64,000 nucleotides of DNA. Source: Kitasatospora cinereorecta. GTDB taxonomy: Bacteria; Actinomycetota; Actinomycetes; Streptomycetales; Streptomycetaceae. Numbering within the stretch: position 1 is the stretch's first letter; each line of letters opens with the position of its first letter. Shown piece after piece: positions 1 to 8,470 of the stretch. The stretch covers positions 124,001 through 188,000 of the forward strand of contig NZ_JAMZDX010000009.1 of the NCBI RefSeq assembly GCF_024172095.1, written 5' to 3'. The notes under the pieces are model-generated. The model did no database searches. It was not told the DNA's origin and was given only the letters and a program-made list of their open reading frames with translations. The translations under genes were made by a program, and so were the position numbers.

Positions 1-902
1 TCGGCCGGCACCTCCGCCAGCGCGTCCGCCACCGCCCACAGCCGCTGCCGCGCCTCGGCGCCCACCGGGAGCGCGGAGCGCCGCTCCTGCAGCTCCGACA
101 GGGCGTGCAGGTAGATGCCGGCGAGAGGACTGCCGACCGGGGCGCCGTCCATCGCGCGCTTGGCGAACTCCATCATCTGCTCATTGGAGCCGTACCACTT
201 GGCGCACCAGTACTGCATGCCCTGCCAGTGGCCCTCGTAGTGGTGCGGGGCGCGGGAGACCAGCCCCTCCCACAGCGGCCGGAAGCGGTCCGGCTGGTAC
301 TGCGCGCCACGCGCCGCCGTCACCATGACCACCCACGGCCCCGGGTTCTCCGGCGCCAGCAGCGCCGCCCGCTGCGCCGCCTCCATCGCCGCCGGGAGCA
401 GCGCCCGGAACTCCGCCATCTGCTCCGCCGGCACCTCGCTCGCGTACCCCGGCCCGCGGACCGCCCAGGCGCGGTGCACCATCAGGTCCGCCTCCAGGGC
501 TGCCGCGTCGCAGTCGCCCGGGTCCGCCTCGCGCCACTTCGTCAGCCACGCGTCGTCCTCGCGGGCGATCGCCCGCAGCAGCTCGAAGCGCTCCCAGTGC
601 TCGTCCCAGTCGGTGCCGGCCGCCTTGATGTGCGCGGCGGCCGCCCGCCAGTCGCCGCCCCACGCCTTGTTCGCCAACTCCTGCGACTCCTGGCGAGCCC
701 GCTCGCTCTGCGGCGGGCCCGACCGGCGCGCATCCAGCGCCTCACGCGGCACCAGCCCGTACGCGGCGGCGTCGAACGACACCGGCGCCCGCCCGGCGGG
801 GGCCGGTGCCGCAGGGGAGGAACTGCCGCCGGAGTTGCTGCGCATGCTGCGCACCGCGGCGAAGATCAGGAAGATGACGAGAGGGGCGAGGAGATGAGTC
901 AC
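1..902 (-). CDS. Membrane-anchored hypothetical protein, C-terminus cut by window edge
   Basis: Reading the minus strand from a GTG at 902 gives an open frame of 300 codons that runs off the left edge. The first 15 residues (MTHLLAPLVIFLIFA) form one membrane segment or signal anchor. A Ser/Ala/Pro-rich stretch follows, then a mostly helical region rich in Trp, Arg and Glu with no motif I recognise. Helical repeats of this kind occur in TPR-like proteins of actinomycetes, but that is only a guess. Third positions are strongly GC in this frame, which supports it over the opposite-strand frames. It lies 126 bp from the next gene, on the same strand. Function unknown. Confidence 0.7.
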   Translation of the reverse strand, partial: MTHLLAPLVIFLIFAAVRSMRSNSGGSSSPAAPAPAGRAPVSFDAAAYGLVPREALDARRSGPPQSERARQESQELANKAWGGDWRAAAAHIKAAGTDWDEHWERFELLRAIAREDDAWLTKWREADPGDCDAAALEADLMVHRAWAVRGPGYASEVPAEQMAEFRALLPAAMEAAQRAALLAPENPGPWVVMVTAARGAQYQPDRFRPLWEGLVSRAPHHYEGHWQGMQYWCAKWYGSNEQMMEFAKRAMDGAPVGSPLAGIYLHALSELQERRSALPVGAEARQRLWAVADALAEVPA

Positions 903-1028
903 GGGCGGAGATCATTCCGGCTCGAACGGCCGACGGCAACTGTGATTCCCGCCCGCCCCTCCGGAAGGCCCGCACCGCCGCTGACCTGCCGCTGACGTGC
1001 CGCGGGCCGGTCGGGCGGGCCGGCTTCG

Positions 1029-1316
1029 TCAGCTGTTCAGCACGGTGACGAGCAGGACGGCGACGGTCAGGTAGACCACGGCCGCGGTGAGCACGACGCC
1101 CGCCATGAGCGCGGCCTTCGCCGGGGTGCCCATCGGGGCCTTGGCGACCTTCGCGTTGACCACCATGCCCACCCCGCCGATGGCACCGCCAATCGCGCCG
1201 CCGACCAGCAGCAGGGCGAGCGGCAGCATGGTGAGGGCCACCTGCCACGGGCTCAGGCCGGTGAAGATGTTCTTCTTCGGCGGCTTCACCGGACGCATCA
1301 GGGACGGGTCGGACAT
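1029..1316 (-). CDS. Small two-helix membrane protein
   Basis: A 95-residue protein starting MSDPSLMRPVKPPKKN. The Pro/Lys-rich cytoplasmic N-terminus is followed by two hydrophobic segments, about residues 27-52 (Gly/Ala-rich, with GGAIGGAIGG) and 70-94, linked by a short basic loop. The Gly-zipper-like first helix suggests tight helix packing. No family is recognised. It is transcribed in the same direction as its two neighbours but separated from them by about 70-125 bp, so an operon is possible but not shown. The second segment runs almost to the C-terminus. Confidence 0.7.
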   Translation of the reverse strand: MSDPSLMRPVKPPKKNIFTGLSPWQVALTMLPLALLLVGGAIGGAIGGVGMVVNAKVAKAPMGTPAKAALMAGVVLTAAVVYLTVAVLLVTVLNS

Positions 1317-1389
1317 CTCGGTTTCCTCACTGCTTCGAGTCCCGCAGGACGCGGGGCGGCGGCGATCATACCCACCCGCGGGCGGACGG

Positions 1390-2361
1390 TCAGAGCGAAT
1401 ACCCGCGCGGGCGGATCGCCGTGGTGAGACCCAGCACCGCGCGGACCGCCCTGGCCGCCTCCATGCTCGCGGTCTCGGCGTCGCGGGCCCGGGAGATCTG
1501 CCGCAGGATGTCGGCCCTCGGTCCGGTCATGGCGGAGGCGGCCTGCCAGGCGGCCGCGGCCGCACGGTGCCGCTCCAGGACAGTGGCGAACGGCTGCTCG
1601 GCGCCGGCCGGCGCGCCGGTGCGCTCCAGGCCGTCCACCGTCCGCTGTTCGACGGCGGCCATCTCCCCGGCCCACGCGGTGAGGTCGCTGTCGCGGGCCC
1701 AGTCGCGGGTGTCCAGGCCGTCGGAGGACAGCACGTTGTAGGCGCGGACGGTGTCCAGGTACTGGCGCTGGGCGGGGGTCAGCCGGGCCGGGTCGGCCCG
1801 GAGCGAGCCCGTGACCTCGGTGGCGGTGTTCTCGTAGAGGCAGGTGACGCCCGGGTGCTCCGCGTAGTCCTTCGACGCCGGGGGCACGAACGACGGGACG
1901 ATGGCGGCCGCGGGGGCCCAGTAGTCCGGGTTGTAGTCGGCGAACGTCTCGCGGCAGGCATCGCTCGCGGCCCGGGGCAGCTCCGCGGTCAGCCGGATCC
2001 GGCCCGGGTCGATCGCCGTCTGGGCGACCACCTCGCCGTGGTGCGGCTCCGAGCAGGCGGACGCGATGACCTGGCGCCCGTCGCTGCTCGCCGGATCCTG
2101 GCGGGGATCGCCGGCCGGCAGGAAGCGGAAGCAGCTGCCGGGTGCCAACGAGCCCAGCGGCACCGGCCTGCTGCCCCCGAACGTTCGCGGAACGGCGGCG
2201 GCTGCGGCGGCAAGGGCCACGACACCGGCGATCCCGAGCCCGATGCGGAGCCGGCGGCGGACCGTCCGGGGCCGCCGGGCCTCCCGGACGGCGTCCGCGA
2301 AGGCGGTCGGCACGCCGGACGCCTCGAGCTGCTGCGGTGACTGTCCGGCCCCTGCCGACAT
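1390..2361 (-). CDS. Septum formation family membrane protein
   Basis: The 323-residue product starts at an ATG preceded by GGAGG seven bases upstream. Residues 1-35 are cytoplasmic and Arg-rich, about 40-60 form one membrane helix, and the rest is outside the cell. Residues 70-190 resemble the actinobacterial septum-formation domain (Septum_form): a G-S-C-F motif, a C-S-E-P-H-H-G-E-V motif and later paired Cys residues, probably forming disulfides. A helical C-terminal region of about 120 residues has no clear family. The family name comes from mycobacterial septation genes, and the molecular role is not defined. The assignment rests on the CSEPHHGEV-type motif. Confidence 0.75.
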   Translation of the reverse strand: MSAGAGQSPQQLEASGVPTAFADAVREARRPRTVRRRLRIGLGIAGVVALAAAAAAVPRTFGGSRPVPLGSLAPGSCFRFLPAGDPRQDPASSDGRQVIASACSEPHHGEVVAQTAIDPGRIRLTAELPRAASDACRETFADYNPDYWAPAAAIVPSFVPPASKDYAEHPGVTCLYENTATEVTGSLRADPARLTPAQRQYLDTVRAYNVLSSDGLDTRDWARDSDLTAWAGEMAAVEQRTVDGLERTGAPAGAEQPFATVLERHRAAAAAWQAASAMTGPRADILRQISRARDAETASMEAARAVRAVLGLTTAIRPRGYSL

Positions 2362-2615
2362 GCGATTCCTCCGCTGGACATCCGCCACGACAGCGCGCGG
2401 ACGGAACGATGATCGCGCGACCCTACCGCCCGGCGGGCCGGGTGCCGGCGGGCGGGGCCGGGCCGGCAGGGGTGACGGTCGGGGCGCCACGAGGAGGCCC
2501 GGTGGCCGCCCGGCCGGCTGAACAACCCGCGCCTGGACGAAGCGACGGGCGAACTCCGTGAGTTGGACGGGATGCCCGGCGGCTGACGGACCGTCGACCC
2601 GTCGGTGGGGGTGAC

Positions 2616-2621
2616 TACACT
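2616..2621 (+). promoter_or_regulatory. Candidate -10 box for a leaderless PLD-like mRNA
   Basis: TACACT fits the actinobacterial -10 consensus TANNNT. Seven bases separate it from ATG 2629, so transcription would begin at or next to the start codon. No convincing -35 element is visible. Confidence 0.4.
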
Positions 2622-2628
2622 GCGCGAA

Positions 2629-3939
2629 ATGATCAAGATCAGACGTGCCTCGGCGCTGCTCGCCTCGGCCCTCGCCCTGACCGCGACCTCCGTCGTCACC
2701 GCCGCGACCCCGGCTGCGGCGACCCCGGCCGCCGCAGCCGCGGCCGCCGACCCGCAGCCGCCGCTCGCCACCGGCGCGATATTCAACGACCCGACCGATC
2801 CGGCCCACCAGAACGACATCTTCGCGCACCTCTCGCACCTCATCGACGGCACGCCGATCGGCGCGACCATCCGGACCTCGCAGTACGTGCTGGGCTCCGA
2901 CTGGCTGGCCGACCGGCTCACCGCCGCGCACCTGCGCGGCGTCAACGTCGAAGTGCTGCTGGACGGTTCGAGCCCGAAGGCGTACGCGAACACCTACACC
3001 AGGCTGGCCGCCGGGCTCGGGCAGCACACCGCGACCTCCGGGAACAGCTGGGTCCACGTCTGCCCCGAGAACCAGGCCTGCCTGGCCCTCGACCCCAACC
3101 CCGCGGACACCTACTACAGCAACAACCACAACAAGTTCTGGCTGTTCTCCTCGACGACCGGCAGTGCGACCGGCACCGTCCCGGTCGACGACGTGGTCGT
3201 CCAGACCTCCGCCAACCAGACGGTGTGGGACCGGCAGACCGCCTGGAACGACGCGCTGACCGTGGTCGGCAACAAGGAGCTGTACGCCGCCTACACCGGC
3301 TACTTCGCCGACCTGGAGGCGGCCCGGGCCGACCGCACCCGGCAGGTCGCCGACTACCCGATGGCCTACCAGGCCGGCCCCGCCAAGGTGTACTTCTTCC
3401 CGCGCTCCGGATCGGACGTCGTCCTCGACATCCTCAACACCGTCGACGACCCGATCAACGGCCAGCCCGTCTGTCACGGCAACTCGGCCGGCTACGGCAC
3501 CACCGACGGCCGTACCGTCATCCGGATCGCCATGCACCAGATCACCCGCATCGAGGTGGCCCGCAAGCTCTGGGAACTCGACAACGCCGGCTGCTACGTC
3601 GACATCGTCTACCGCACGCTCGACCACCCCGGGCACGGCACCGCCATCCGCGACCAGCTCGCCAAGCCCACCGCCTTCGGCGGCATCGCCCTGCACCAGC
3701 TGAACGACGACGTGGCCGGTCGCACCGCCACCCACTCCAAGTACCTCCTGGTGGAGGGTGGTTACCAGGGTGTCCCGAACCGGAAGATCGTCTGGACCGG
3801 CTCCCACCCGTACACCGTGATGGGTCTGACCAGCAACGACGAGACGCTGCTCACGTACGACGACCCCGCCGTCCACGACGCCTACCGGCAGAACTTCTGG
3901 GCGCAGCGCGCCGCCGCCGACCGCCAGACGGCGCCGTAG
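2629..3939 (+). CDS. Secreted phospholipase D-like protein
   Basis: A 436-residue protein with a Sec-type signal peptide (MIKIRRASALLASALALTAT, then an Ala/Pro-rich region). Two PLD-like H-x-K motifs are visible, H167-N-K169 and H369-S-K371, as expected for the two halves of a PLD active site. In both, the Asp of the classical HxK(x)4D motif is not where expected (Ser and Glu occupy it), so catalysis may be altered. A group of actinomycete extracellular PLD-like proteins of unknown substrate has this form. I chose ATG 2629 over an in-frame GTG at 2605 because it begins the signal peptide directly and lies 7 nt after a TACACT box, suggesting a leaderless transcript. Confidence 0.8.
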   Translation: MIKIRRASALLASALALTATSVVTAATPAAATPAAAAAAADPQPPLATGAIFNDPTDPAHQNDIFAHLSHLIDGTPIGATIRTSQYVLGSDWLADRLTAAHLRGVNVEVLLDGSSPKAYANTYTRLAAGLGQHTATSGNSWVHVCPENQACLALDPNPADTYYSNNHNKFWLFSSTTGSATGTVPVDDVVVQTSANQTVWDRQTAWNDALTVVGNKELYAAYTGYFADLEAARADRTRQVADYPMAYQAGPAKVYFFPRSGSDVVLDILNTVDDPINGQPVCHGNSAGYGTTDGRTVIRIAMHQITRIEVARKLWELDNAGCYVDIVYRTLDHPGHGTAIRDQLAKPTAFGGIALHQLNDDVAGRTATHSKYLLVEGGYQGVPNRKIVWTGSHPYTVMGLTSNDETLLTYDDPAVHDAYRQNFWAQRAAADRQTAP

Positions 3940-3977
3940 GCAGGTCGGCGGTCAAGGGGTGGCGCACGGTGCGGCCG

Positions 3978-4184
3978 TCAGTGCGGCCCCCGGTCGCGCG
4001 GGGCCCGCTCGGCGAGCCGGCGCAGACCCTCGCGGGCGAGCGGTTCGGCTCGGCGCCTGGCAGCGTCGAGCCGGCCGGCTCGCCTGAGGACGAGGGCGAC
4101 GGCGAACAGGACGAGGGCCAGGAACACCAGGCCGGCGGCGATCACCGCGAAGCGGATCAGCAGGAACGTCAGGACGGTGGCCAT
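3978..4184 (-). CDS. Small single-helix membrane protein divergent from TetR gene
   Basis: A 68-residue protein starting MATVLTFLLIRFAVIAAGLV. One long hydrophobic segment (about residues 4-31) is followed by a basic, amphipathic tail rich in Arg, Ala and Leu (RRAGRLDAARRRAEPLA). GAGAGGA precedes the ATG. It is transcribed away from the TetR gene at 4286, and the only sequence between them holds two palindromic operator-like boxes, so it is a probable target of that regulator. The arrangement resembles small membrane proteins controlled by neighbouring TetR genes in streptomycetes. Function unknown. Confidence 0.7.
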   Translation of the reverse strand: MATVLTFLLIRFAVIAAGLVFLALVLFAVALVLRRAGRLDAARRRAEPLAREGLRRLAERAPRDRGPH

Positions 4185-4234
4185 CAGGGGTCCTCTCCGC
4201 ACGGGAGGGTGCTTCCACCCGTGGCCGATTTTTG

Positions 4235-4250
4235 TATCACGGTCGGGATA
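4235..4250. promoter_or_regulatory. TetR-type operator box 1
   Basis: TATCACGGTCGGGATA is an imperfect palindrome (ideal TATCACGNNCGTGATA). It lies between the divergent small membrane protein gene and the TetR gene, and its left half is repeated inverted in box 2. Confidence 0.6.
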
Positions 4251-4259
4251 AAAACAATG

Positions 4260-4275
4260 TAGCACGACCGTGATA
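4260..4275. promoter_or_regulatory. TetR-type operator box 2
   Basis: TAGCACGACCGTGATA reads TATCACGGTCGTGCTA on the other strand and matches the same ideal palindrome as box 1. The exact 11-bp arms TATCACGGTCG and CGACCGTGATA face each other across the spacer. Box 2 ends 10 bp before the GTG of the TetR gene, a position suited to autorepression. Confidence 0.6.
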
Positions 4276-4285
4276 AAAAGGAGCC

Positions 4286-4930
4286 GTGCCCAAACTCGTG
4301 GACCCCGCCGCCCGCCGCCTCGATGTCGCCGACGCCGTCTTCCGGATCGCCGTCCGCGACGGCCTCGCCCACGCGTCGCTGCGCAACGTCGCCGACGAGG
4401 CCGGTCTCAACATCGGCTCCGTGCGCCACTACTTCGCCGGCCACCAGGAGCTGATGCTGTTCGCGATGCGCGCCATGCTCGACCGGGTCGGCGAGCGGCT
4501 GACCGGTCGCGTCGAGGCGGCGGGGGACCTCGCCGCGGCCTCCCCGGAGCAGCGCCGCGCCGTGGTCACCGGGCTGCTGGAGGAGCTGCTGCCACTGGAC
4601 GAGCGGCGCCGGGCCGAGGTCACCGTCTTCGTCGAGTTCACCGCCGCCGCCCGGACCGACCCGGCGCTGCACGCCCTCGCGCGTCAGACGGCCGAATCCA
4701 CCCGGCGCCTCCTCACCCGCGTGGTCACCCGGCTCGCCGCGGCGGGCGACCTCGCCCCCGGGATCGACCCCGACGCCGAGGCCGTCCGGCTCTGGGCGCT
4801 GGTCGACGGGCTCGCCCTCAACGCGGTGCTGCACCCCGACCTGCTGCCGCCCGACGCCTGCCGCCGGGCCCTGCGCGCCCACCTGGCCGGGCTCCGGGCC
4901 CCGGATGCCGCAGCCGGCGAGGGCTGGTAG
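4286..4930 (+). CDS. TetR family transcriptional regulator
   Basis: A 214-residue regulator. The N-terminal helix-turn-helix spans about residues 10-55 (ASLRNVADEAGLNIGSVRHYF), followed by an Ala/Leu/Arg-rich ligand-binding and dimer domain typical of TetR_C families. Start GTG 4286 has GGAG only two bases upstream, so translation may rely on a leaderless or weakly led mRNA. It is divergent from a small membrane protein gene and faces two palindromic boxes, which implies self-regulation and control of the neighbour. The ligand is unknown. Confidence 0.88.
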   Translation: MPKLVDPAARRLDVADAVFRIAVRDGLAHASLRNVADEAGLNIGSVRHYFAGHQELMLFAMRAMLDRVGERLTGRVEAAGDLAAASPEQRRAVVTGLLEELLPLDERRRAEVTVFVEFTAAARTDPALHALARQTAESTRRLLTRVVTRLAAAGDLAPGIDPDAEAVRLWALVDGLALNAVLHPDLLPPDACRRALRAHLAGLRAPDAAAGEGW

Positions 4931-4960
4931 CGGCCGCTACGGGTGGCTACGCTGGTGCCC

Positions 4961-5203
4961 ATGAAGCAGCTGAACGTACGGCTCGACGACGAGGCGCACA
5001 AGGCGCTCGAGGAGCGCGCCGAGGCCGCCGGCATGAGCCTGACGGACTACGCGCGCAAGGTCCTCGCCGAGGAGGCGGACGAGCGCCGCGAGCGGTTCCT
5101 GACCGCCGCCGCGCACTTCTCCCAGGGATGGGGCGAGGCGTTCGAGGCCGAGTTCGGCCCGTACCCGAGCGCCGGCCGGGCCAAGTCGGCGAGCGCCGCG
5201 TGA
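4961..5203 (+). CDS. Ribbon-helix-helix antitoxin
   Basis: An 80-residue protein starting MKQLNVRLDDEAHKALEERA. The short beta strand (QLNVRL) and two helices with GMSLTDYARKVL are the classic MetJ/Arc-type fold used for DNA binding by antitoxins. The C-terminal part (about residues 45-80) is acidic and aromatic and probably wraps the toxin. Its stop codon overlaps the start of the next gene (GTGA), so the two are co-translated. ATG 4961 is preferred to GTG 4943 because it follows TACGCT by 7 nt, suggesting a leaderless transcript. Such pairs are usually autoregulated by the antitoxin. Confidence 0.8.
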   Translation: MKQLNVRLDDEAHKALEERAEAAGMSLTDYARKVLAEEADERRERFLTAAAHFSQGWGEAFEAEFGPYPSAGRAKSASAA

Positions 5204-5571
5204 TCCTGCGGATCGACCGGACCTGGCTGCTCGAGACCGCCCAGCACTTCCTCCCGCGCGACCCGGACATCACCGACTACGGCTCGCTGGCCGCGGCGGT
5301 GGCCCGGCACGTCGACGAGGTGATGGACGTCCCCGTGTACGGGGCGCTCCACCAGCGGGCAGCCGCGCTGATGCACCAGCTGGTACGGGTTCCGGCGCTG
5401 GAGTTCGCCAATGAGCTCTTCGCGGCCGTCGTCGCGGCGTCCTACCTGAGCGCCTCCGGCGTCATCGTCACCGCCGAGCCCAAGCAGGCCGTCGAACTGG
5501 CCCGCCGGATCCGCGACGGCCAGGCGGACGTCCGGGACTGCGCGGACGCCATCCGCGCCTGGTACCGCTGA
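5200..5571 (+). CDS. Fic/Doc-like toxin component
   Basis: A 123-residue helical protein in an overlapping pair with the antitoxin gene. The pattern DITDYGSLAAAVARH, then VPVYGALHQRAAAL and VPALEFANELFAAVVAASYL, matches the short proteins annotated in Streptomyces as Fic-family toxin components (from memory). The canonical HPFxDGN(K)R catalytic loop of Fic/Doc is not intact here: the segment reads VPALEFAN, with no His. It may therefore act by another chemistry or without AMP transfer or phosphorylation. The toxin role is inferred from family resemblance and the overlap with an RHH antitoxin. Confidence 0.65.
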   Translation: MILRIDRTWLLETAQHFLPRDPDITDYGSLAAAVARHVDEVMDVPVYGALHQRAAALMHQLVRVPALEFANELFAAVVAASYLSASGVIVTAEPKQAVELARRIRDGQADVRDCADAIRAWYR

Positions 5572-5575
5572 GCGC

Positions 5576-6151
5576 CTACCGCTGACCCCGTACCGCTGAC
5601 CCCGGTGCGCTCGCTTCGAGCGGACGGCTGCCCACCAGCACGGACTCGTTGTACGGGAAGAAGCGGCCGGCCCGGCGGACGAGCGGGAACGAGTACTGCC
5701 GGTGGACCGCCAGCCCCAGCCGGCCGGCGTGCTCCCGCAGACCCGCGAAGTCCACCGGGCGCACCTGGGTGGCGTCGGTGGCGAACCCGGCCTCCTGCGG
5801 GCAGATCAGCACCACCCGGCCGCCGGGCCGGACGTACGGCAGGAAGGTGTCCAGCAGGTCGTCCGCCACCCGGCCGGGCAGGTGCTCCAGCACGTGGGCG
5901 CAGAGCAGCGAGTCGAACGTGCCGGGGCCGAACGCGGATGCGGCGAGGAACTCCCGGTCGGTGAAGCAGTCGAGCCCGCGGGAGCGGCCGACCGCCACCG
6001 CAGCGGCGTCGCGGTCCACGCCCACGCTGCCCGGCGGCAGGTCCCGGAGGTTGCGGCCCACCCCGCAGCCCACGTCCAGCACCCGGCCGAGCCGCAGGCT
6101 CCGCAGGTGCCAGTGGTGCAGGGACCGGGTCGGGGAGGCTTCCGCGCGCAT
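5576..6151 (-). CDS. Class I SAM-dependent methyltransferase
   Basis: A 191-residue protein. Motif I for S-adenosylmethionine is VLDVGCGVGRNL (about residues 24-35), followed by an acidic residue at the end of beta-2 (GVDRDA) and a Methyltransf_11/23-like CAHVLEHLPG segment, then RPGGRVVLICPQEAGF. The substrate cannot be read from the sequence; the C-terminal half (VHRQYSFPLVRRAGRFFPYN) resembles methyltransferases acting on lipids or glycans. The start is ATG 6151 with no obvious Shine-Dalgarno. It converges with the toxin gene and ends 4 bp after it. Confidence 0.8.
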   Translation of the reverse strand: MRAEASPTRSLHHWHLRSLRLGRVLDVGCGVGRNLRDLPPGSVGVDRDAAAVAVGRSRGLDCFTDREFLAASAFGPGTFDSLLCAHVLEHLPGRVADDLLDTFLPYVRPGGRVVLICPQEAGFATDATQVRPVDFAGLREHAGRLGLAVHRQYSFPLVRRAGRFFPYNESVLVGSRPLEASAPGSAVRGQR

Positions 6152-6235
6152 ACTCGTATTTACCCCAACCGATCGCCGCACCCGCAACGTCGAGTAGGTC
6201 GAACGGGTCGCCGCCACGGCCCGGTTCGCTCTGCC

Positions 6236-6262
6236 GTTCGACACATTGGACACGTTCGACAC
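6236..6262. repeat. Three tandem 9-bp repeats upstream of methyltransferase gene
   Basis: GTTCGACAC, ATTGGACAC and GTTCGACAC stand head to tail in the 282-bp gap between the divergent methyltransferase and ATPase genes. On the minus strand they read GTGTCGAAC-type iterons. This could be a regulator site. The rest of the gap shows no gene. Confidence 0.5.
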
Positions 6263-6433
6263 GTCCAGTGCAGTCGACCGCCGCCGAGCGGGTGCTGACC
6301 GTCCGTGAGGAGCCGCGGACGATGTTCTACCCGCGTTGACAACCGTGGTTAGGATCTTGCCCGCGGGGGCGGACACGGGGTCGGGCCGCCGTGGCGCGGC
6401 CCGGTGCCGGCGCACGGGGAAGGGGGAGCCGCC

Positions 6434-8434
6434 ATGGCGTCCGTGGGGGAACGACTGAGCAACGCACGCGTCCAGGCCTTCGTCGGCCGGGAGGAGGAAC
6501 GCGAGCGCTTCGCGGAAGCGCTGGCCGGCGATGCCGAAGCCCCGTTCGCCTTCTACCTGTTCGGGACCGGTGGGATAGGCAAGTCCACGCTGCTGCGACG
6601 GCTCGCCGACCAGGCCCGGGCAGCCGGCCGGCCGATCGTCGACCTGGACGGCCGGTTCGTCAGCCGCGACCCGGCCGACTTCGAGCGCGAGGCCGGCCCG
6701 TTCCTCCAACTGCCCGGCACCGTCCTGTTCGTGGACTCCTTCGAGCACTGCCAGTGGCTGGAGAGCTGGCTGTGGCAGCGCTTCCTGCCGCGCGCCGCCG
6801 ACGACACCCTGGTCGTCCTGGCCGGCCGCCTCGCGCCGCAGCCGCAGTGGACCGCCGACCCCGCCTGGTCCGAGATCCTCTACGTCCGCGAACTGGAGCC
6901 CTTCTCCGAGGAGCAGGCCCGCAGCCTGCTCACCACCACCCAGGTCCTGCCGGGACTGCGCGAACGGGTCCTGCGCTTCGCCGGCGGCAACCCGCTGGCC
7001 CTGTCCCTCGCCGCCGTCGCCGGGGCGGCCGAGTGGGGCCGGGAGGAGACCTGGGCACCCTCGGCCGACATCCTGCGCACCCTGCTCGCCGGCCTGATCG
7101 GTGAAGTGCCCACCGCCGCCCACCGCCGCGCCCTCGAAGTCGCCGCCCAGGCCTACTCGACGTCCGAGGAACTGCTCGCCGCCGTCCTGCCCGAACAGGA
7201 CGCCCACCTGCTGTTCACCTGGCTGCGCGACCTGCCCTTCATGGAGGCCACCCACCGCGGCCTCCACCCCCACGACGCCGCCCGCGAGACCCTCGCCGCC
7301 GACCTGCGCTGGCGCGCCCCCAACGCGTTCGCGACGATGCGCCGGCGCCTTGCCGAGGAGTACCTGCGCGTCCTGCGCGAAGCCCCCGAGGACCAGGTCT
7401 TCACCGTCACCGACGAACTCTTCCACCTCTTCCGCGACAACGAGCTGGTGGGCCGCACCCGCACCTGGTCCCGCGAGGAGGAGGTCCACGACCGGCCCCT
7501 GCACCCGGACGACCTCGACACCCTGCTGCGGATGGCCGAGGAGACCGAGGGCCCGGCCTCCGCCGAGCTGGTCCGCTACTGGGCCGAGCGCCAGCCGAAG
7601 GCGTTCAGCGTCTACCGCCTGGTGACCACCGGCCGGATCGTCGCGTTCACCGCGCGCCTCGCCCTGCCCGCCCCCGCCGACCCCGAGGACCTCGCCACCG
7701 ACCCCGTCGTCGCGGCCGCCTGGGAGTACACGGAGTCCGCCGGACCGGTCCGGCCCGGTGAGCACATCGGCGTCAGCCGCTTCACCGTCTACCCCGAGCG
7801 CTACCAGATCCCCTCCCGCGTCATCGACCTCAGCAGCTCCCGCGCCCAGGCCGAATCGGCCCGCGCCCGCGGCCGCGCGTACGGCTTCGCCGTCTGGCGG
7901 GACGCCGAGACCTGGGCCGCCCGGGTCAAGGGCAGCCTCGCCGACACCGGCGCCCGACCGCGCGTCGGCGACCACACCTACGGCGTCTTCGGCGTCGACT
8001 GGCGCCACGTGCCGGTCGAGGCCTGGCTGCGCCACTTCATCTCCGACACCCCCGTACCCGCCCCCTCCGGACCGTCCGGCTTCTCGCGCACCGCCTTCGA
8101 CCAAGCCGTCCGCGAAGCCCTGGCGCACTGGCGCGACGCCGCCGCGTTCGCCGCCTGCGCCCTGCTCCGCGCCCGGCTCGCCGCCGATCTCGCCGACCCC
8201 GCCGAGGAGTTGCGCGCCCTGCTCCGGCAGGCCGTGGACACACTCGCCGCCGACCCGCGCGGCGTCCGTGCCCGCGACGCCCTGACCGCCGGCTACTTCT
8301 CCGGCGCGCCCACCCAGGAAGCCGCCGCCCGCCGCCTCGGCCTCCCGTACGGCACCTACCGGCGCCACCTGCGGCACGGCCTGGACCTGCTCTGCGAGGC
8401 GCTCTGGCAGCAGGAGTTGCACGGCCCGCGCTGA
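6434..8434 (+). CDS. STAND-like P-loop ATPase with C-terminal HTH
   Basis: A 666-residue protein. Residues 15-30 (FVGREEERERF) resemble the AAA/STAND entry helix, the Walker A is G44-TGGIGKST52 and a Walker B-like strand is VLFVDSFE. A large all-helical middle follows, and the C-terminus (about 620-660, PTQEAAARRLGLPYGTYRRH) looks like a sigma-region-4/LuxR-type helix-turn-helix. This suggests an ATP-dependent transcription switch, as in STAND regulators, though without clear sensor repeats. ATG 6434 has GGGGGAG five bases upstream; the GTG at 6404 has none. The following genes, an MFS pump, an SRPBCC protein and an oxygenase, are plausible targets. Confidence 0.75.
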   Translation: MASVGERLSNARVQAFVGREEERERFAEALAGDAEAPFAFYLFGTGGIGKSTLLRRLADQARAAGRPIVDLDGRFVSRDPADFEREAGPFLQLPGTVLFVDSFEHCQWLESWLWQRFLPRAADDTLVVLAGRLAPQPQWTADPAWSEILYVRELEPFSEEQARSLLTTTQVLPGLRERVLRFAGGNPLALSLAAVAGAAEWGREETWAPSADILRTLLAGLIGEVPTAAHRRALEVAAQAYSTSEELLAAVLPEQDAHLLFTWLRDLPFMEATHRGLHPHDAARETLAADLRWRAPNAFATMRRRLAEEYLRVLREAPEDQVFTVTDELFHLFRDNELVGRTRTWSREEEVHDRPLHPDDLDTLLRMAEETEGPASAELVRYWAERQPKAFSVYRLVTTGRIVAFTARLALPAPADPEDLATDPVVAAAWEYTESAGPVRPGEHIGVSRFTVYPERYQIPSRVIDLSSSRAQAESARARGRAYGFAVWRDAETWAARVKGSLADTGARPRVGDHTYGVFGVDWRHVPVEAWLRHFISDTPVPAPSGPSGFSRTAFDQAVREALAHWRDAAAFAACALLRARLAADLADPAEELRALLRQAVDTLAADPRGVRARDALTAGYFSGAPTQEAAARRLGLPYGTYRRHLRHGLDLLCEALWQQELHGPR

Positions 8435-8470
8435 CGGGACCCGCCGCCGGCCGGGCGGCGGAGGGTGGAC

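Noticed and set aside
2605..2628. GTG 2605 as start of the PLD-like gene
   Set aside because: It would place eight extra residues before the signal peptide and overlap the TACACT box; ATG 2629 is better.
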